A program made the translations under genes and the position numbers. The notes under the pieces were generated by a model that was given only the letters and a program-made list of their open reading frames with translations, made no database searches and was not told where the DNA came from. 64,000 bases of DNA. It comes from Roseibium alexandrii DFL-11 (lineage in GTDB: Bacteria > Pseudomonadota > Alphaproteobacteria > Rhizobiales > Stappiaceae). This document shows, piece by piece, positions 53,365 to 63,578 of the stretch (position 1 is the stretch's first letter; each line of letters opens with the position of its first letter). The stretch covers positions 4,311,203 to 4,375,202 of the forward strand of contig NZ_CM011002.1 of assembly GCF_000158095.2 (NCBI RefSeq), in the 5' to 3' direction.

Positions 53365-55632
53365 ATGCGAAGCAACCTAGCAGGACCGCGCCTATTGCTT
53401 CGCCGGCTCCGGGAAGTCATGGCGGAGCCCATCAAGGCGCAGGAGCGTCTCGACAAGATCGTTGTTCTGATCGCGTCGAACGTCGTCGCCGAAGTGTGTT
53501 CCGTTTATATTCTGCGCGCTGATGGGGTTCTTGAGCTCTACGCTACCGAGGGCCTGAAGCGCGAAGCTGTCCACAATGCTTCATTGCGCGTTGGGGAAGG
53601 CCTGGTTGGTCTGATTGCGGCAGAGGCCCGTCCCCTCAATCTCCCAAATGCAAGTGCGCACCCCGGCTTTGCCTATCTGCCTGAAACGGGGGAAGAGGCT
53701 TACAATTCCTTCCTGGGTGTGCCGATCTTGCGGGCAGGGCGGACGCTCGGCGTTCTCGTTGTCCAGAATCAGTCCCACCGCACATATCTCGAAGACGAGG
53801 TAGAAGCCCTTCAGACCACGGCCATGGTGATCGCGGAGATGGTCGCGGCTGGAGAGCTTGAGGCGATTTCACAGAAGGCGACCGGGTTGGATATGTCCCG
53901 GCCGATCGCCTCGTCAGGCGTTGGTTTGGCCGAAGGTGTCGGCTTGGGGCACGTTGTTCTTCATGAGCCGAGAGTTGTTGTCACCAATCTCATCTCAGAA
54001 GATTCGGACAAGGAAAAGCAACGGCTTGACGGTGCAATAAACCGTCTGAGGTTATCGATTGACGACCTTTTGGCCAGCGGCGAAATCGCGGCAACCGGCG
54101 AGCACCGGGAAGTGCTCGAAGCCTATCGCATGTTTGCATACGACCGCGGATGGATCCGGAAGATTGAAGAAGCGATCAAAAACGGCCTGACGGCGGAAGC
54201 CGCCGTTGAAAAAGTGCAGAGCGACACGCGCGCCCGGATGTTGCGGCAGACGGACCCGTACCTTCGCGAGCGCCTACATGATCTTGATGATCTTGCGCAT
54301 CGGCTGATCCGTGAATTGATGGGCCGTGAGCACGGCCCCGGGATCGACGAGCTGCCGCAGGATGCCATCATTATCGGCCGGAACATGGGCGCCGCCGAGC
54401 TTCTGGATTACGGCCGCGACCGGATCCGGGGCCTCGTTCTTGAAGAGGGTGGTCCAACCAGCCACGTGACAATTGTCGCAAGAGCGCTCGGCATTCCAGC
54501 TGTCGGTTTGGTCGATGATATTGTTAGCCTCGCTGACGGCGGTGATGCAATCATCGTTGATGGGGACACAGGTGAGGTTCATCTGCGCCCGGCCGCTGAT
54601 CTTGAAAATGCGTATGCAGAGAAGGTCCGCTTCCGCGCCCGGCGTCAGGCTCAATACCGGCGGTTGCGAAACAAACCGTCGGTCACCAAAGACGGCGTTG
54701 AAGTCGCCCTTCAAATGAATGCGGGCCTTCTGGTGGATCTGCCGCATCTGGAAGAGGCCGGTGCTGCCGGGATTGGGCTGTTTCGCACAGAACTCCAGTT
54801 CATGGTTGCTTCGTCGTTTCCCAGGATGCGCGATCAGCAAGCTCAATATACGCAAATTCTGGATGCGTCCGGCGGCAAACCAGTCACGTTCCGATCGCTC
54901 GATATTGGCGGCGACAAGGTTCTTCCGTATCTCCGTTCCATCTTGGAGGAAAACCCGGCCATGGGCTGGCGCGCCCTGCGGCTTGGCCTCGACCGGCCAG
55001 GCCTACTGCGCACGCAGATCCGGGCGCTGCTGCACGCGGCAGCCGGCCGTGATCTGAAGCTGATGTTTCCAATGGTTGTGGAAGTCGATGAATTTCTCCA
55101 AGCCCGCGGTTTGGTCGAGAAAGAACTGAAACACCTGCGCCGTCACGGACACCCGGTGCCGGAAACCATCCGTCTTGGAGTGATGGTGGAAGTGCCATCC
55201 CTTCTGTTCCAGCTTGAGGAACTGCTGGGCCATGTGGACTTCATTTCCGTTGGCTCCAACGATCTGTTCCAGTTCTTTTGCGCGGTGGACCGCGGCAACA
55301 CCCGCGTTGCGGATCGTTTTGATCCCTTGAGCCCTCCGTTCTTGAGGGCCTTGAAACAAATTGTGGATGCGGCAGATAAAGCACATGTACCGGTGACACT
55401 GTGCGGCGAAATGGCTGGTAATCCGCTGGCGGCCATGGCACTGATCGGGCTCGGATATCGAAACTTGTCGATGTCGCCCGCATCCCTTGGGCCTGTCAAA
55501 GCCATGCTTCGGACCTTGGATGCCGGCAGATTGAGCGCGCGGCTGCTGTCAAGAATGGAGCCTGGGCATCGTGATAGCGATATTCGGGCATTTTTGACCC
55601 GCTTTGCCGAAGAAATGGATGTTGCGCTTTAG
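53365..55632 (+). CDS. ptsP: Phosphoenolpyruvate-protein phosphotransferase PtsP (EI-Ntr)
   Basis: Enzyme I of the nitrogen phosphotransferase system, 755 residues: a GAF domain (about 20-160), the HPr-binding/phosphohistidine domain with the active His in EEGGPTSHVTIVARALGIPA (about residue 367), and a PEP-binding TIM barrel with GIGLFRTELQFM near residue 473 and DFISVGSNDLFQFFCAVDR near residue 628. It passes phosphate from PEP to NPr and on to EIIA-Ntr; its GAF domain senses nitrogen status in relatives. Confidence 0.96.
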   Translation: MRSNLAGPRLLLRRLREVMAEPIKAQERLDKIVVLIASNVVAEVCSVYILRADGVLELYATEGLKREAVHNASLRVGEGLVGLIAAEARPLNLPNASAHPGFAYLPETGEEAYNSFLGVPILRAGRTLGVLVVQNQSHRTYLEDEVEALQTTAMVIAEMVAAGELEAISQKATGLDMSRPIASSGVGLAEGVGLGHVVLHEPRVVVTNLISEDSDKEKQRLDGAINRLRLSIDDLLASGEIAATGEHREVLEAYRMFAYDRGWIRKIEEAIKNGLTAEAAVEKVQSDTRARMLRQTDPYLRERLHDLDDLAHRLIRELMGREHGPGIDELPQDAIIIGRNMGAAELLDYGRDRIRGLVLEEGGPTSHVTIVARALGIPAVGLVDDIVSLADGGDAIIVDGDTGEVHLRPAADLENAYAEKVRFRARRQAQYRRLRNKPSVTKDGVEVALQMNAGLLVDLPHLEEAGAAGIGLFRTELQFMVASSFPRMRDQQAQYTQILDASGGKPVTFRSLDIGGDKVLPYLRSILEENPAMGWRALRLGLDRPGLLRTQIRALLHAAAGRDLKLMFPMVVEVDEFLQARGLVEKELKHLRRHGHPVPETIRLGVMVEVPSLLFQLEELLGHVDFISVGSNDLFQFFCAVDRGNTRVADRFDPLSPPFLRALKQIVDAADKAHVPVTLCGEMAGNPLAAMALIGLGYRNLSMSPASLGPVKAMLRTLDAGRLSARLLSRMEPGHRDSDIRAFLTRFAEEMDVAL

Positions 55633-55685
55633 CAGCTTGCCGAACCTAGCCACCCCATTTTGGGAAATCAGGAGACACAGCGCGT

Positions 55686-56759
55686 ATGCTGGCGCGTCAT
55701 AAACTCGATAACCTGCTCGATCGGTTTGCCGAACTTGAGCATATGATGTCCGCCAATCCGGACCCGGCATCTTATGTCAAACTGTCCCGTGAATATGCCG
55801 GGCTTGAGCCGTTGGTTTTGAAAATCCGGGCTTTGGTCAAGGCAGAGGAAGACCTGAAGGGCGCTGAGGATCTGATCGAAGATCCGGCCACCGACCCCGA
55901 GATGCGGGAGCTTGCGGAACTCGAACGCGACGAGCTCTCCGAGAACGTTGAGCGTTTGACCCAGGATGTGCGCATCGGTTTACTTCCCAAGGACGAAGCC
56001 GATACCAACGATGCGATCCTGGAAGTCCGTGCCGGTACCGGTGGTGATGAGGCCGCGCTTTTTGCCGGTGATCTTTTCCGCATGTATCAGCGCTATGCCG
56101 AATTGCGCGGATGGAAAGTTGAAATTCTCTCCGCCAGTGAAGGTGAGGTTGGCGGCTTCAAGGAAGTCATTGCTTCCGTTTCCGGCGAGAATGTTTTTGC
56201 CCGGCTGAAATTCGAATCTGGGGTTCACCGCGTTCAACGTGTGCCTGCGACCGAATCCGGCGGGCGGATTCACACCTCTGCTGCTACTGTTGCGGTTCTT
56301 CCTCAAGCGGAAAACGTTGATATCGACGTTCAGGATAGCGATTTACGGATCGATACTTTCCGGGCTTCCGGTGCGGGCGGCCAGCACGTCAATACGACGG
56401 ATTCTGCAGTCCGGATAACGCACATCCCAACCGGGATCGTAGTTGCGGTTCAGGACGAACGTTCGCAACACAAGAACAAGGCGCGGGCAATGCAGCTTCT
56501 GCGCGCCCGGATTTATGACGAAGAGCGTGAGCGGGCTGCGAGCGAGCGCACCGAGGCGCGCCGTTTGCAAGTTGGGTCCGGGGATCGGTCAGAGCGCATC
56601 CGCACCTACAACTTCCCGCAAGGCCGGGTCACCGATCACCGGATCGGATTGACGCTCTATAAGCTTGATCAGATCATCGCCGGAGAAAGCCTCGATGAAG
56701 TGATCGAAGCCTTGATCCTGGATTATCAGGCGAATCTTTTGGCGTCGGAAGAAGCCTGA
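55686..56759 (+). CDS. prfA: Peptide chain release factor 1
   Basis: RF1 reads UAA and UAG and releases the finished protein. 357 residues. The catalytic GGQ is in [20 protein letters not shown] near residue 230, and the codon-reading loop includes [20 protein letters not shown] near residue 182, where the tripeptide PAT, the RF1 form, is seen. AGGAGA is about 12 bases before the ATG. prmC, which methylates this GGQ glutamine, follows at once. Confidence 0.97.
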   Translation: MLARHKLDNLLDRFAELEHMMSANPDPASYVKLSREYAGLEPLVLKIRALVKAEEDLKGAEDLIEDPATDPEMRELAELERDELSENVERLTQDVRIGLLPKDEADTNDAILEVRAGTGGDEAALFAGDLFRMYQRYAELRGWKVEILSASEGEVGGFKEVIASVSGENVFARLKFESGVHRVQRVPATESGGRIHTSAATVAVLPQAENVDIDVQDSDLRIDTFRASGAGGQHVNTTDSAVRITHIPTGIVVAVQDERSQHKNKARAMQLLRARIYDEERERAASERTEARRLQVGSGDRSERIRTYNFPQGRVTDHRIGLTLYKLDQIIAGESLDEVIEALILDYQANLLASEEA

Positions 56760-56775
56760 TTCAAGAGGGCAGTTT

Positions 56776-57618
56776 ATGAATACCGGAGCGCTTTATCGGC
56801 AGATTCGCGATCAGTTCCGTACCGGTAAACTGGAAACACCTGAGCTGGATGCGAAACTCTTGGTTAGCGCCGCTTTGCGGATTTCTGTCTCCGAGTTGTT
56901 GCTCAGAGAAAGCGGCGAAGTCCCGGATGCAGCAGCTGGTATCGCGTTGGAGTACGCAGCGCAGCGGTTGAACGGAAAACCGGTTGGCCGGATACTTGGA
57001 GAGCGTGAGTTCTACGGCCGGACCTTCCGGCTAAATCATGCAACCCTTGAGCCGCGTCCGGACACGGAAACACTGATTGAAACTGTTCTAAAAGACTGCG
57101 ATCCAACTCGGCCTCTGACAATGTGTGACATTGGGACGGGAACCGGGGCCATTGCCGTGACCCTGCTTGCCGAGTTGCAAAAAGCGGTCATGGTTGCGGT
57201 CGACATCTCCGAAGATGCGCTGGGCTGTGCAGTAAGCAATGCCGAAAATCATGGGGTTGGCGCGCGCTTTCTTCCCGTTCGCAGCGATTATGCTGCCGCG
57301 CTTCAGCACGGATTTGACTGGGTGATAAGCAATCCCCCTTATATCCGCACGCCAGTCTTGCGCGAACTCTCCAAGGAAGTTCTGCAGCACGATCCGATTC
57401 TTGCCTTGGATGGCGGTGCCGACGGTCTGGAAGGCTATCGGCAGATCGTTTCGCAGGCGGCTTCCGTTTTGGTGCCGGGTGGGCGAATAGCTTTGGAAAT
57501 AGGCCGTGATCAGGGCGAAGAGTTGAAAAACCAGCTGCGTCATCATGGCTTTGAGGCAATTGATATCATTCAGGATCTTGGCAGGCGTGACCGGGTTGCA
57601 ACAGCCCGCCGGGTTTAA
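56776..57618 (+). CDS. prmC: Release factor glutamine methyltransferase
   Basis: PrmC methylates the GGQ glutamine of RF1 and RF2. 280 residues: an N-terminal helical domain, the SAM site MCDIGTGTGAIAVTLLAEL near residue 117 and the glutamine-binding NPPY in WVISNPPYIRTPVLRELS near residue 185. GAGGG lies about 7 bases before the ATG, 16 bases after prfA, so the substrate and the modifier are co-expressed. Confidence 0.97.
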   Translation: MNTGALYRQIRDQFRTGKLETPELDAKLLVSAALRISVSELLLRESGEVPDAAAGIALEYAAQRLNGKPVGRILGEREFYGRTFRLNHATLEPRPDTETLIETVLKDCDPTRPLTMCDIGTGTGAIAVTLLAELQKAVMVAVDISEDALGCAVSNAENHGVGARFLPVRSDYAAALQHGFDWVISNPPYIRTPVLRELSKEVLQHDPILALDGGADGLEGYRQIVSQAASVLVPGGRIALEIGRDQGEELKNQLRHHGFEAIDIIQDLGRRDRVATARRV

Positions 57619-57979
57619 TGATCATGATTTAATCTTGCTGTGAAAAAGCACTTGGAAATCGTAGCGGAACGGGGTACGTTCTGCTTGCCGAGACCGGAGA
57701 TGTGATAAGCGTTTAAGCGGGGCACACGCATCCGGCAACTTCACAATATGTGCTGACTTGCGCAGTGAATGTAGTTGTCAATCGGGCAAACCGGTTTTTG
57801 GACTGTCGGAGAAAAAGACATGGGCACTGGCTTTAGCCGGGCTCCCAGCGTCTGACTTTTCATTGGCAGCTGCAGGCCATCACGGGTTGGTTTCGGCGCG
57901 TATTTCGTATCGGTTTAAAGATATTCCGATGTTTGGTCGGCCATGGGCTGACCGCCGTTCCTTAAGAGAAAACGGCAGG
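57619..57979. other. Gap between prmC and the DUF4167 gene
   Basis: About 360 bases. An open frame runs in from 57758 and joins the DUF4167 gene, but its first ~74 codons do not look like that family. I see no hairpin with a T-run, tRNA-like fold or other gene. It probably holds the promoter of the DUF4167 gene. Confidence 0.4.
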
Positions 57980-58678
57980 ATGAGACCAGGAAATCAAAGC
58001 AATAAGCGTATGCGCGGACGGGGCCGTAAGGGACCTAATCCGCTAACCCGGACTTATGAATCCAACGGTCCTGATGTGAAAATCCGCGGCACAGCGATGC
58101 ATGTCGCGGAGAAGTACCAGCAGCTTGCCCGCGATGCACAGGCATCGGGCGACCGGGTGATGTCCGAGAATTACAATCAGCATGCTGAGCATTATCTCCG
58201 TATTGTAGCGGCTGCACAGCCGCCGCAGCAGAACACGCAGCACACTGCGCGTAATGAGGCGGATGACAATCAGGATCAGGCAGCCGTAAATGGCTCTGGC
58301 GGATCTCAAGGCAGTGACCAGCCGTCAAAGCCAACCGCAGACAACACCGTTGTTGATGGGGATGCTCCGCAGCCGTTTATCGACAACATGCCGGTGATTG
58401 ACCAGGAAGGTCAGGTGAACGGGGCAGCTCAGTCGTCTGACGAATCTGGCGAAGCTGAAGAGAAGCCGCGCCGTAAGACCCGGACACCAAGGGCCCGGTC
58501 CCCGCGCAAAGCTGCATCAGAAGCTGGATCCGAAAGTGAAGCACAAGCTGGTGCTGACGGTCCTGAAGCTGCGGATGAGGGCGAAGAGCAACCCAAGCCG
58601 CGCCGCCGGACGACCCGGACACGCCGTACCAAAGCAACGGAAGATACACCTTCCGAAACGGCTGCGGCTGGTGAATGA
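57980..58678 (+). CDS. DUF4167-domain protein
   Basis: A 232-residue protein. The conserved part is the first ~80 residues: RMRGRGRKGPNPLTRTYESN then DVKIRGTAMHVAEKYQQLAR and MSENYNQHAEHYLRI. The rest is disordered and charged, with RKTRTPRARSPRKAA and RRRTTRTRRTKA runs that suggest nucleic-acid contact. I chose the ATG at 57980 because family members begin MRxGxQxxRMRGRGRKG. The role is unknown. It ends at a strong terminator. Confidence 0.88.
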   Translation: MRPGNQSNKRMRGRGRKGPNPLTRTYESNGPDVKIRGTAMHVAEKYQQLARDAQASGDRVMSENYNQHAEHYLRIVAAAQPPQQNTQHTARNEADDNQDQAAVNGSGGSQGSDQPSKPTADNTVVDGDAPQPFIDNMPVIDQEGQVNGAAQSSDESGEAEEKPRRKTRTPRARSPRKAASEAGSESEAQAGADGPEAADEGEEQPKPRRRTTRTRRTKATEDTPSETAAAGE

Positions 58679-58710
58679 CGCCAGCGTCAAACAAGCTCTC
58701 AACGATAAGA

Positions 58711-58740
58711 AAACGGCGCCCATACGGGCGCCGTTTTTAT
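58711..58740 (+). terminator. Intrinsic terminator after the DUF4167 gene
   Basis: AAACGGCGCCC (58711-58721), loop ATAC, GGGCGCCGTTT (58726-58736), then further T: an 11-pair stem with a T tail, 33 bases after the stop. Confidence 0.9.
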
Positions 58741-58777
58741 TTTGCCCGGCAATCGGGCGGTAAATTGGTGCAAGGGT

Positions 58778-58804
58778 CTTTTGTGGTGAAAATGCAACAC
58801 TATA
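58778..58804 (+). promoter_or_regulatory. Weak candidate heat-shock (RpoH) promoter of clpB
   Basis: CTTTTG (58778-58783) and ACTATAT (58799-58805 region) with a 15-base spacer partly match the alphaproteobacterial RpoH pattern CTTG...CYTATNT. It lies about 105 bases before the clpB ATG. The match is imperfect (the -35 part especially), so treat it as a hint. Confidence 0.25.
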
Positions 58805-58910
58805 TTGAGTAGGCAGTGCTTTACGAGGCTGCGCAGATGCCCGCTAAGGGGTCTGAAACTCAAAAACGTTCCCCACGCTTCGGGTGGTGTGGACGGGAAG
58901 GGGATTGCAC

Positions 58911-61508
58911 ATGAACTTTGAAAAATACACTGAACGGGCCCGCGGATTCGTTCAATCCGCTCAGACATTTGCATTGGGCCGTGGCCACCAGCAGTTTACT
59001 CCAGAACATGTTCTGAAAGTCCTTCTGGATGATCCGGAAGGTATGGCGAGCGGTTTGATCAGCCGGGCTGGCGGAGATGCGAAGGCGCTCAAGGGCGATC
59101 TTGAAGGCATTCTCGACAAAATGCCGAAAGTCTCTGGTGGCACTGGTCAGCTTTACATGCACCAGGCGACCGCGCGGCTGTTCGATCAGGCGGAAAAGAT
59201 AGCTGACAAAGCTGGCGACAGTTTCGTGACTGTTGAGCGCTTGTTGCTGGCCCTGGCCATGGATGCAGACAGCGAAGCTGGCAAGTTGTTCAAGCGTCAC
59301 GGCATCACACCGAATGCCTTGAACGAGGCTGTCAATCAGTTGCGGCAAGGCCGTACGGCTGACAGTGCGACGGCTGAAAACCAGTATGAAGCTTTGAAAA
59401 AATATGCCCGGGACCTGACTGAGGTGGCACGGGACGGAAAACTTGATCCGGTAATTGGCCGGGACGAGGAAATCCGCCGCACAATGCAGGTCTTGTCACG
59501 GCGGACGAAAAACAACCCCGTTTTGATTGGTGAGCCGGGCGTCGGCAAAACCGCGATTGCTGAAGGTTTGGCGCTCCGGATCGTCAACGGCGATGTTCCT
59601 GAGTCCTTGAAGGACAAGCAGCTGCTGGCACTCGACATGGGCGCTCTGATCGCCGGTGCGAAGTACCGCGGCGAGTTTGAGGAGCGTTTGAAGTCCGTCT
59701 TGTCTGAGGTTGAGGCCGCAGCGGGTGGCATTGTTCTCTTCATCGACGAGATGCACACGCTTGTGGGTGCCGGTAAGGCGGATGGTGCTATGGATGCATC
59801 AAACCTCCTGAAACCTGCGCTCGCCCGCGGAGAGCTGCACTGTGTCGGGGCCACGACGCTCGATGAATACCGCAAACACGTTGAAAAGGATGCAGCGCTT
59901 GCCCGCCGTTTCCAGCCGGTTTTCGTGACAGAGCCGACCGTGGAGGACACGGTTTCGATCCTGCGCGGTATCAAGGAGAAGTATGAATTGCACCACGGTG
60001 TGCGCATCACCGACTCGGCAATCGTTTCGGCGGCGTCTCTGTCTAACCGTTACATCACAGATCGGTTCTTGCCGGACAAGGCAATTGATCTTGTCGATGA
60101 GGCGGCAAGCCGCTTGCGCATGCAGGTGGATTCCAAACCGGAAGAACTCGACGAATTGGACCGGCGGATTATCCAGCTCAAGATCGAACGGGAAGCCCTC
60201 AAGACAGAAAGCGACGAAGCTGCCCAAGACCGTCTAGGGAAACTTGAAAGAGAACTGACCGATCTGGAAGAGCAATCCCAGACCTTGACCAGCCGCTGGC
60301 TTGGCGAAAAGGAAAAACTGAACCTTGAGCAGAAGATCAAGGAGCAGTTGGAACAAGCCAGGATCGATCTGGAGATTGCACAGCGTCAAGGTGATTTGGC
60401 GAAGGCCGGAGAGCTGGCTTACGGGGTTGTCCCGGATCTTGAACGCAAACTGGCTGACGCAGAAGCGTTCGAGGACGGTGACGCAATGGTCGATGAGGCG
60501 GTCACCCCATCACACATCGCCCAGGTCGTATCCAAATGGACGGGTATTCCGGTCGACAAGATGCTTGAAGGCGAGCGTGAAAAGCTGCTCCGGATGGAAG
60601 ACGTTCTCGCTGGCCGTGTAATTGGTCAGAGTGAAGCGATACATGCAGTGTCGACCGCTGTGCGGCGGGCGCGGGCCGGCCTTCAGGATCCGAACCGGCC
60701 AATCGGGTCGTTCATGTTCCTTGGACCTACCGGGGTTGGCAAAACCGAACTCACCAAGGCTCTGGCCAGCTTTCTGTTCGACGATGACAGCGCAATGGTG
60801 CGCATTGATATGTCGGAATACATGGAGAAACACTCTGTTGCCCGGTTGATCGGTGCCCCTCCCGGATACGTCGGATACGAGGAAGGTGGTGCCCTCACCG
60901 AAGCGGTTCGGCGGCGCCCCTATCAGGTCGTGCTCTTTGATGAGATCGAAAAAGCGCACTCCGATGTCTTCAACGTGCTCCTCCAGGTCCTTGATGATGG
61001 TCGCTTGACTGATGGTCAGGGCCGGACTGTGGATTTCAGGAACACGCTGATCATCATGACCTCGAACCTCGGATCAGAGTTCCTGGTTAATCAGCCTGAA
61101 GGCGAAGACAGCGATGCGGTTCGCACTGAAGTGATGTCTGTGGTGCGCGGGCATTTCCGTCCGGAGTTCCTGAACCGGCTTGATGAGATTGTTCTCTTCC
61201 ATCGGCTGCAGCGGTCCCAGATGTCGGCGATCGTCAAAATTCAGCTTGAGCGCTTGCGCGGTCTTCTGACTGACAGGAAGATTACACTCAATCTGGACGA
61301 TGGAGCCCTCGGCTGGTTGGCTCAAAAAGGGTACGATCCCGCTTATGGTGCGCGCCCGCTGAAGCGGGTGATCCAAAAAGATGTCCAGGATCCATTGGCG
61401 GAAAAGCTTCTCGCCGGTGATGTACTGGATGGGCAAACAGTGAATGTGTCCGCCGGTACGGACCGCCTGCTGTTTCAGTTGGCAGGAGCTGACAGCCAGG
61501 CTGCATAA
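58911..61508 (+). CDS. clpB: ATP-dependent chaperone ClpB
   Basis: The disaggregase that works with DnaK. 865 residues: N-domain (about 1-145), first AAA+ module with [20 protein letters not shown] near residue 204, the long coiled-coil M-domain (about 405-530, [20 protein letters not shown]), second AAA+ module with [20 protein letters not shown] near residue 602, and the C-terminal D2-small domain. The M-domain separates it from ClpA and ClpC. AAGGGGA lies 8 bases before the ATG at 58911. Heat-shock control is likely. Confidence 0.98.
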   Translation: MNFEKYTERARGFVQSAQTFALGRGHQQFTPEHVLKVLLDDPEGMASGLISRAGGDAKALKGDLEGILDKMPKVSGGTGQLYMHQATARLFDQAEKIADKAGDSFVTVERLLLALAMDADSEAGKLFKRHGITPNALNEAVNQLRQGRTADSATAENQYEALKKYARDLTEVARDGKLDPVIGRDEEIRRTMQVLSRRTKNNPVLIGEPGVGKTAIAEGLALRIVNGDVPESLKDKQLLALDMGALIAGAKYRGEFEERLKSVLSEVEAAAGGIVLFIDEMHTLVGAGKADGAMDASNLLKPALARGELHCVGATTLDEYRKHVEKDAALARRFQPVFVTEPTVEDTVSILRGIKEKYELHHGVRITDSAIVSAASLSNRYITDRFLPDKAIDLVDEAASRLRMQVDSKPEELDELDRRIIQLKIEREALKTESDEAAQDRLGKLERELTDLEEQSQTLTSRWLGEKEKLNLEQKIKEQLEQARIDLEIAQRQGDLAKAGELAYGVVPDLERKLADAEAFEDGDAMVDEAVTPSHIAQVVSKWTGIPVDKMLEGEREKLLRMEDVLAGRVIGQSEAIHAVSTAVRRARAGLQDPNRPIGSFMFLGPTGVGKTELTKALASFLFDDDSAMVRIDMSEYMEKHSVARLIGAPPGYVGYEEGGALTEAVRRRPYQVVLFDEIEKAHSDVFNVLLQVLDDGRLTDGQGRTVDFRNTLIIMTSNLGSEFLVNQPEGEDSDAVRTEVMSVVRGHFRPEFLNRLDEIVLFHRLQRSQMSAIVKIQLERLRGLLTDRKITLNLDDGALGWLAQKGYDPAYGARPLKRVIQKDVQDPLAEKLLAGDVLDGQTVNVSAGTDRLLFQLAGADSQAA

Positions 61509-61532
61509 CCGAAGCGCAGCTTGAGGTAAGAT

Positions 61533-61566
61533 AAAGCCCGCGAAGCAGCTGCTCCGCGGGCTTTTT
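61533..61566. terminator. Terminator between clpB and the M23 peptidase gene
   Basis: AAAGCCCGCG (61533-61542) pairs with CGCGGGCTTT (61555-61564), with the self-complementary AGCAGCTGCT in the loop, followed by TTTTTC on the plus strand. It ends clpB; it may also act on the converging M23 gene, whose stop is about 35 bases away. Confidence 0.85.
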
Positions 61567-61601
61567 CATTTATCCGAACCCAGCTTTTTAAGAAGGCCGT
61601 A

Positions 61602-63578
61602 TTAATTCAATGATGCGATCCGGGAAGGCTTGCGGGCTCTGTCGAGCAAGGTGTCAATCCGGTAGCGTTCCGCCTCGAAGGTTGTGCGCAGTTCGCCGTC
61701 CAAGGTCCGCCCCTTAGGCAGCTTGATCCGCATTGGGTCCATAAAGCGGCCGTTGACGAGAACTTCGTAGTGCAGGTGCGGACCGGTCGACAGGCCAGTG
61801 GAGCCGACATATCCAATAACGGTGCCCTGGTTGACCCTGGCCCCCTCTCGTATCCCTTTCGCGAAACCGGTTAAGTGGCTGTATGTGGTTACATAGCCGT
61901 TCGTATGCTGCAGCTCGATACGCCGCCCGTATCCGGAGCTCCAACCAGATTTCTTTATTGTTCCATTGCCAGCTGCGAAAATCGGGGTGCCACGTGGGGC
62001 TGCCCAGTCCACACCACGGTGCATCTTGGTATATCTGTGGATCGGGTGGCGGCGCATTCCGAAGCCGGACCTGAATTTGCCACCGTTCAACGGTTTCCGG
62101 ATTAGGAACTTCTTCGCGCTCTGGCCAGAGTCGTCATAAAAGTCGATCACATTGTCATCCGGTGTCCGGTAGCGGTAAAATTCGCGGCTGGTATTTCCGG
62201 TTTTCAAAGATGCATAAAGGATCTTCGGAGGGCCGCCGGCTTCGCTTTCCGTAAAGAACAGCTCTAGTGCGTCACCAGGCTGGACGCGGGCATTGAAATC
62301 GACATCAAAGGAGAACATCCGGATGAGATCGTCGATGATTGCTTCCGGCATTTCCTGTTCGAGGGCCGTCTGGTAGAGGCTGTCGTAAATTGCCGGCGTC
62401 GGGCCGCCATAGGAAATACGGTCGGCTTCTTCAAAGGCGTTCGCCAAAAACGTGTCGGGTTCTTTGGCTTCGATATAGGATCCACTGTCGGAGCGGGCCA
62501 CAGTCGCCTGGTGTTCGGTATCGGTGTAAAGGCTGATCCGTTCCGGACGCATCCGTTCCAGGTTTTCCGGATCCGGTGCATACGCGATCCGCAGCCGTTG
62601 ACCATCCTCGATTTCTGTAAAGCCGAAAACATCTCGGAATGCATCATTGATGATGGCTGCTTCCGTTTCAGTGGCCTCGTGATCCAGCAACAGATCAGCA
62701 ATGTTTTGGCCCGAGTTCAACGGGATGATTTTTTCATCCATGCCGGCAAACCGGATTTCTTCCTCTCGTTTTGAGACGAAGGAGACGTTCTCCGGTGTGA
62801 TGCGCACGGCGAACCGTTCAAGATCGGGCTGAAGCGCAAGGTTGAAGTCAAATCGGCCCGGATCAACCAGTGTCTTTGCGGCCATCTCAACCGTGTCGAT
62901 CGACATTGTCCTTGCGATTTCGCGCACGGAAAGTTCAATCTCGGTTTCAGTGGGCGTTGCGTCCAAGGCAATCGAGCGACTTTGTGATGGGAATGCGGTC
63001 AGGCTGATGCTGACTTCACTTTCAAGTTTTGCCCCATAGCTGGAGTCGGCCAAGAGTAACGTTTCAGCTCCGGGCACCCCGCCTTCTTCGTTCAAATCCT
63101 GATTGTCTGCAAACATCGCCATCGGATTGAAATCGGGGATGAGTTGGGCGAGATCCGGATCGGACCGTGTCGCGAGGCTGGCACTTACGAAAATATGTGG
63201 TTGCACCCGGATATTTTCGCGTTCCCCAACGCGGGTCACCACATTTACATCAAGCACCTGTTTGTTGGAGTACTCGGTGGCGGATCGGAGCACCCGGTCA
63301 CCTTTCGACCCACGGCCACCAGTTTCGAGATACCCGTTCGCGCCAAGTTCAAATGACGGTGTGGCCGCAACACTGTATTGACCGTCCAATGCGGCCGTAA
63401 GGGCGCCGCCCATCAAAACCAGTGATGTCACGCCGGTCAGAACAGTTCCGGTCAACCACCTGAAAGAGACTTGCCGACGGTCCGGCAAACCTTGCCCTGC
63501 CTCATAGGAACGAAGGGGAGGTTCATTTCCGAGGTCGATTTGCGATCGATGATGGTTATGGAAGGGCCCAAGATGCAT
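61602..63578 (-). CDS. Membrane-anchored M23-family metallopeptidase
   Basis: A 658-residue protein from the ATG at 63578 (a TTG 16 codons up is also open). One membrane segment near residues 42-62 (VLTGVTSLVLMGGALTAAL), a long periplasmic region with a LysM/OapA-like part (QNIADLLLDHEATETEAAII), and a C-terminal lysostaphin-like M23 domain. The zinc ligands are read as H and D in KMHRGVDWAAPRGTPIFAAG and HxH in GPHLHYEVLVNGRFMDP. It probably cuts or regulates peptidoglycan cross-links, like MepM or DipM. The 422 bases upstream contain no gene. Confidence 0.9.
   Translation of the reverse strand: MHLGPFHNHHRSQIDLGNEPPLRSYEAGQGLPDRRQVSFRWLTGTVLTGVTSLVLMGGALTAALDGQYSVAATPSFELGANGYLETGGRGSKGDRVLRSATEYSNKQVLDVNVVTRVGERENIRVQPHIFVSASLATRSDPDLAQLIPDFNPMAMFADNQDLNEEGGVPGAETLLLADSSYGAKLESEVSISLTAFPSQSRSIALDATPTETEIELSVREIARTMSIDTVEMAAKTLVDPGRFDFNLALQPDLERFAVRITPENVSFVSKREEEIRFAGMDEKIIPLNSGQNIADLLLDHEATETEAAIINDAFRDVFGFTEIEDGQRLRIAYAPDPENLERMRPERISLYTDTEHQATVARSDSGSYIEAKEPDTFLANAFEEADRISYGGPTPAIYDSLYQTALEQEMPEAIIDDLIRMFSFDVDFNARVQPGDALELFFTESEAGGPPKILYASLKTGNTSREFYRYRTPDDNVIDFYDDSGQSAKKFLIRKPLNGGKFRSGFGMRRHPIHRYTKMHRGVDWAAPRGTPIFAAGNGTIKKSGWSSGYGRRIELQHTNGYVTTYSHLTGFAKGIREGARVNQGTVIGYVGSTGLSTGPHLHYEVLVNGRFMDPMRIKLPKGRTLDGELRTTFEAERYRIDTLLDRARKPSRIASLN

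Noticed and set aside
57758..57979. N-terminal extension of the DUF4167 protein
   Set aside because: The extra ~74 residues do not resemble the family, whose members begin MRxGxQxxRMRGRGRKG at the chosen ATG.
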